From contig JAIXSR010000048.1 in the NCBI GenBank assembly GCA_027484605.1, forward strand, positions 1 to 35,306: a stretch of 35,306 nucleotides of DNA, written 5' to 3'. How positions within the stretch are numbered: position 1 is the stretch's first letter; the number at the start of each line of letters is the position of its first letter. This document shows positions 34,802-35,306 of the stretch, in pieces. Below the pieces are notes generated by a model that did not search any database, had not been told where the DNA came from, and saw only the letters and a list, made by a program, of their open reading frames with translations. This stretch comes from Hyphomicrobiales bacterium. Its GTDB lineage: Bacteria > Pseudomonadota > Alphaproteobacteria > Rhizobiales > Beijerinckiaceae. A program made the position numbers and the translations under genes.

Positions 34802-35306
34802 CGCATCCTCGCGGCCCGTGGGATATTCCGGCGGCCAGAAGCTGCTGCACTGGGTGATCGCCCTGATGCTGCTGACGCTTATTCCCGTCGGGATCTACAT
34901 GGTCCAGCGCGGCGCGGCGACGAGTTTCGACGCCGTGACCAACCAGCTCTACACGGCCCACAAGACCTTTGGCTTCCTCGTCCTGATGCTGATCGTGCTG
35001 CGCATTGCCCTGCGCCTCCGCAACGGCACGCCGGCGCAGGAGCCGGGCCTCGCGCGGATGCAGGTTGTCGCGGCGGAAGCCACCCATGGCCTGCTCTACG
35101 TGCTGATGATCGTGGTGCCGATCCTCGGCTGGCTCGGTGTCTCGGCCTATGGCGCGACGGCCCTGCTCGGCGGCTTCACCCTGCCGGCCCTGCTGGGCAA
35201 GGATACCGTCCTCGGCGAAGCGATCCTCAAATATCACGGCTACGCCGCCTTCGCGATGGCCGGGCTCATCGCGGTGCATATCGGCGCGGCCCTGTTCCAC
35301 CGCATC
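34794..35306 (+). CDS. cytochrome b561 family protein (3' truncated by the window end)
   Basis: The first 171 residues of a protein whose frame is still open at the last base. It reads MSNASSRPVGYSGGQKLLHW and has hydrophobic helices at about 17-36, 59-75, 91-110 and 150-168. Heme-ligand-type histidines lie in LLHWVIA, TAHKTFG, EATHGLLY, KYHGYAAF and VHIGAALFHR. The family is a di-heme inner-membrane cytochrome that oxidises quinol, often with superoxide as acceptor (CybB/SodM-type). Start ATG 34794, with GGAGAG upstream, overlaps the previous gene by eight bases, so translation is probably coupled. Confidence 0.9.
   Translation, partial: MSNASSRPVGYSGGQKLLHWVIALMLLTLIPVGIYMVQRGAATSFDAVTNQLYTAHKTFGFLVLMLIVLRIALRLRNGTPAQEPGLARMQVVAAEATHGLLYVLMIVVPILGWLGVSAYGATALLGGFTLPALLGKDTVLGEAILKYHGYAAFAMAGLIAVHIGAALFHRI

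Overview
The window is 35.3 kb of high-GC, densely packed chromosomal DNA from an alphaproteobacterium, most likely of the order Hyphomicrobiales (Rhizobiales). This placement is inferred from gene content and order: an LdtR-type MarR regulator next to an L,D-transpeptidase, an nrdR-ribD-ribE-ribH-nusB-thiL block, UQCC chaperone-YceD-plsX-fabH-ihfA-MerR, a K+-independent H+-pyrophosphatase, a TadG-like pilus protein, and parC near bpt and hemB. Almost everything looks like core genome. I saw no insertion sequence, phage gene, CRISPR array, rRNA or tRNA.

Layout. 1-4348 (+): end of a TadG-like protein, parC, a flavodoxin-family protein and a DsbA-family protein. 4361-8935 (-): hemB, a solitary branched-chain amino-acid-type permease, threonine ammonia-lyase with an ACT domain, and the N-end-rule leucyltransferase bpt. 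9084-11331 (+): a 3-hydroxyisobutyryl-CoA hydrolase-like protein, a four-helix membrane protein and a secreted protein. 11588-13852 (+): ldtR and ldtP, separated by a tandemly repeated, palindrome-rich spacer. 14008-21983 (+): a second threonine/serine dehydratase-like enzyme, glyA, nrdR, a fused ribD-ribE, ribH, nusB, thiL and an MFS transporter. 21991-25565: a small secreted protein (-), hppA (+), an AT-richer small secreted protein (+) and an OmlA/BamE lipoprotein (-). 25772-30345 (+): UQCC chaperone, YceD, plsX, fabH, ihfA and a MerR regulator with a proline-rich linker. 30358-33901 (-): ribA and a YfhO-like membrane protein. 34079-35306 (+): a stand-alone RibD-type reductase and the start of a cytochrome b561.

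Themes. Riboflavin synthesis is spread over two loci: ribD-ribE and ribH in one, ribA and a second reductase domain in the other. No FMN riboswitch was recognised at either. One-carbon and nucleotide control (glyA, nrdR), thiamine (thiL), tetrapyrrole (hemB), membrane lipid (plsX, fabH), cell-wall remodelling (ldtR, ldtP) and respiration (UQCC chaperone, hppA, cytochrome b561) are also represented.

The most notable observations are the in-frame ribD-ribE fusion, which keeps an internal ribosome-binding site and start codon; the 62-bp tandem repeat that copies the 3' end of ldtR with a palindrome behind it; a TetR-type palindrome on the predicted ilvA promoter; a transporter permease with a large extracytoplasmic insert and no partner genes; and a compositionally distinct small secreted protein between two strong terminators. 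Nothing here is clearly an undescribed multi-gene system.
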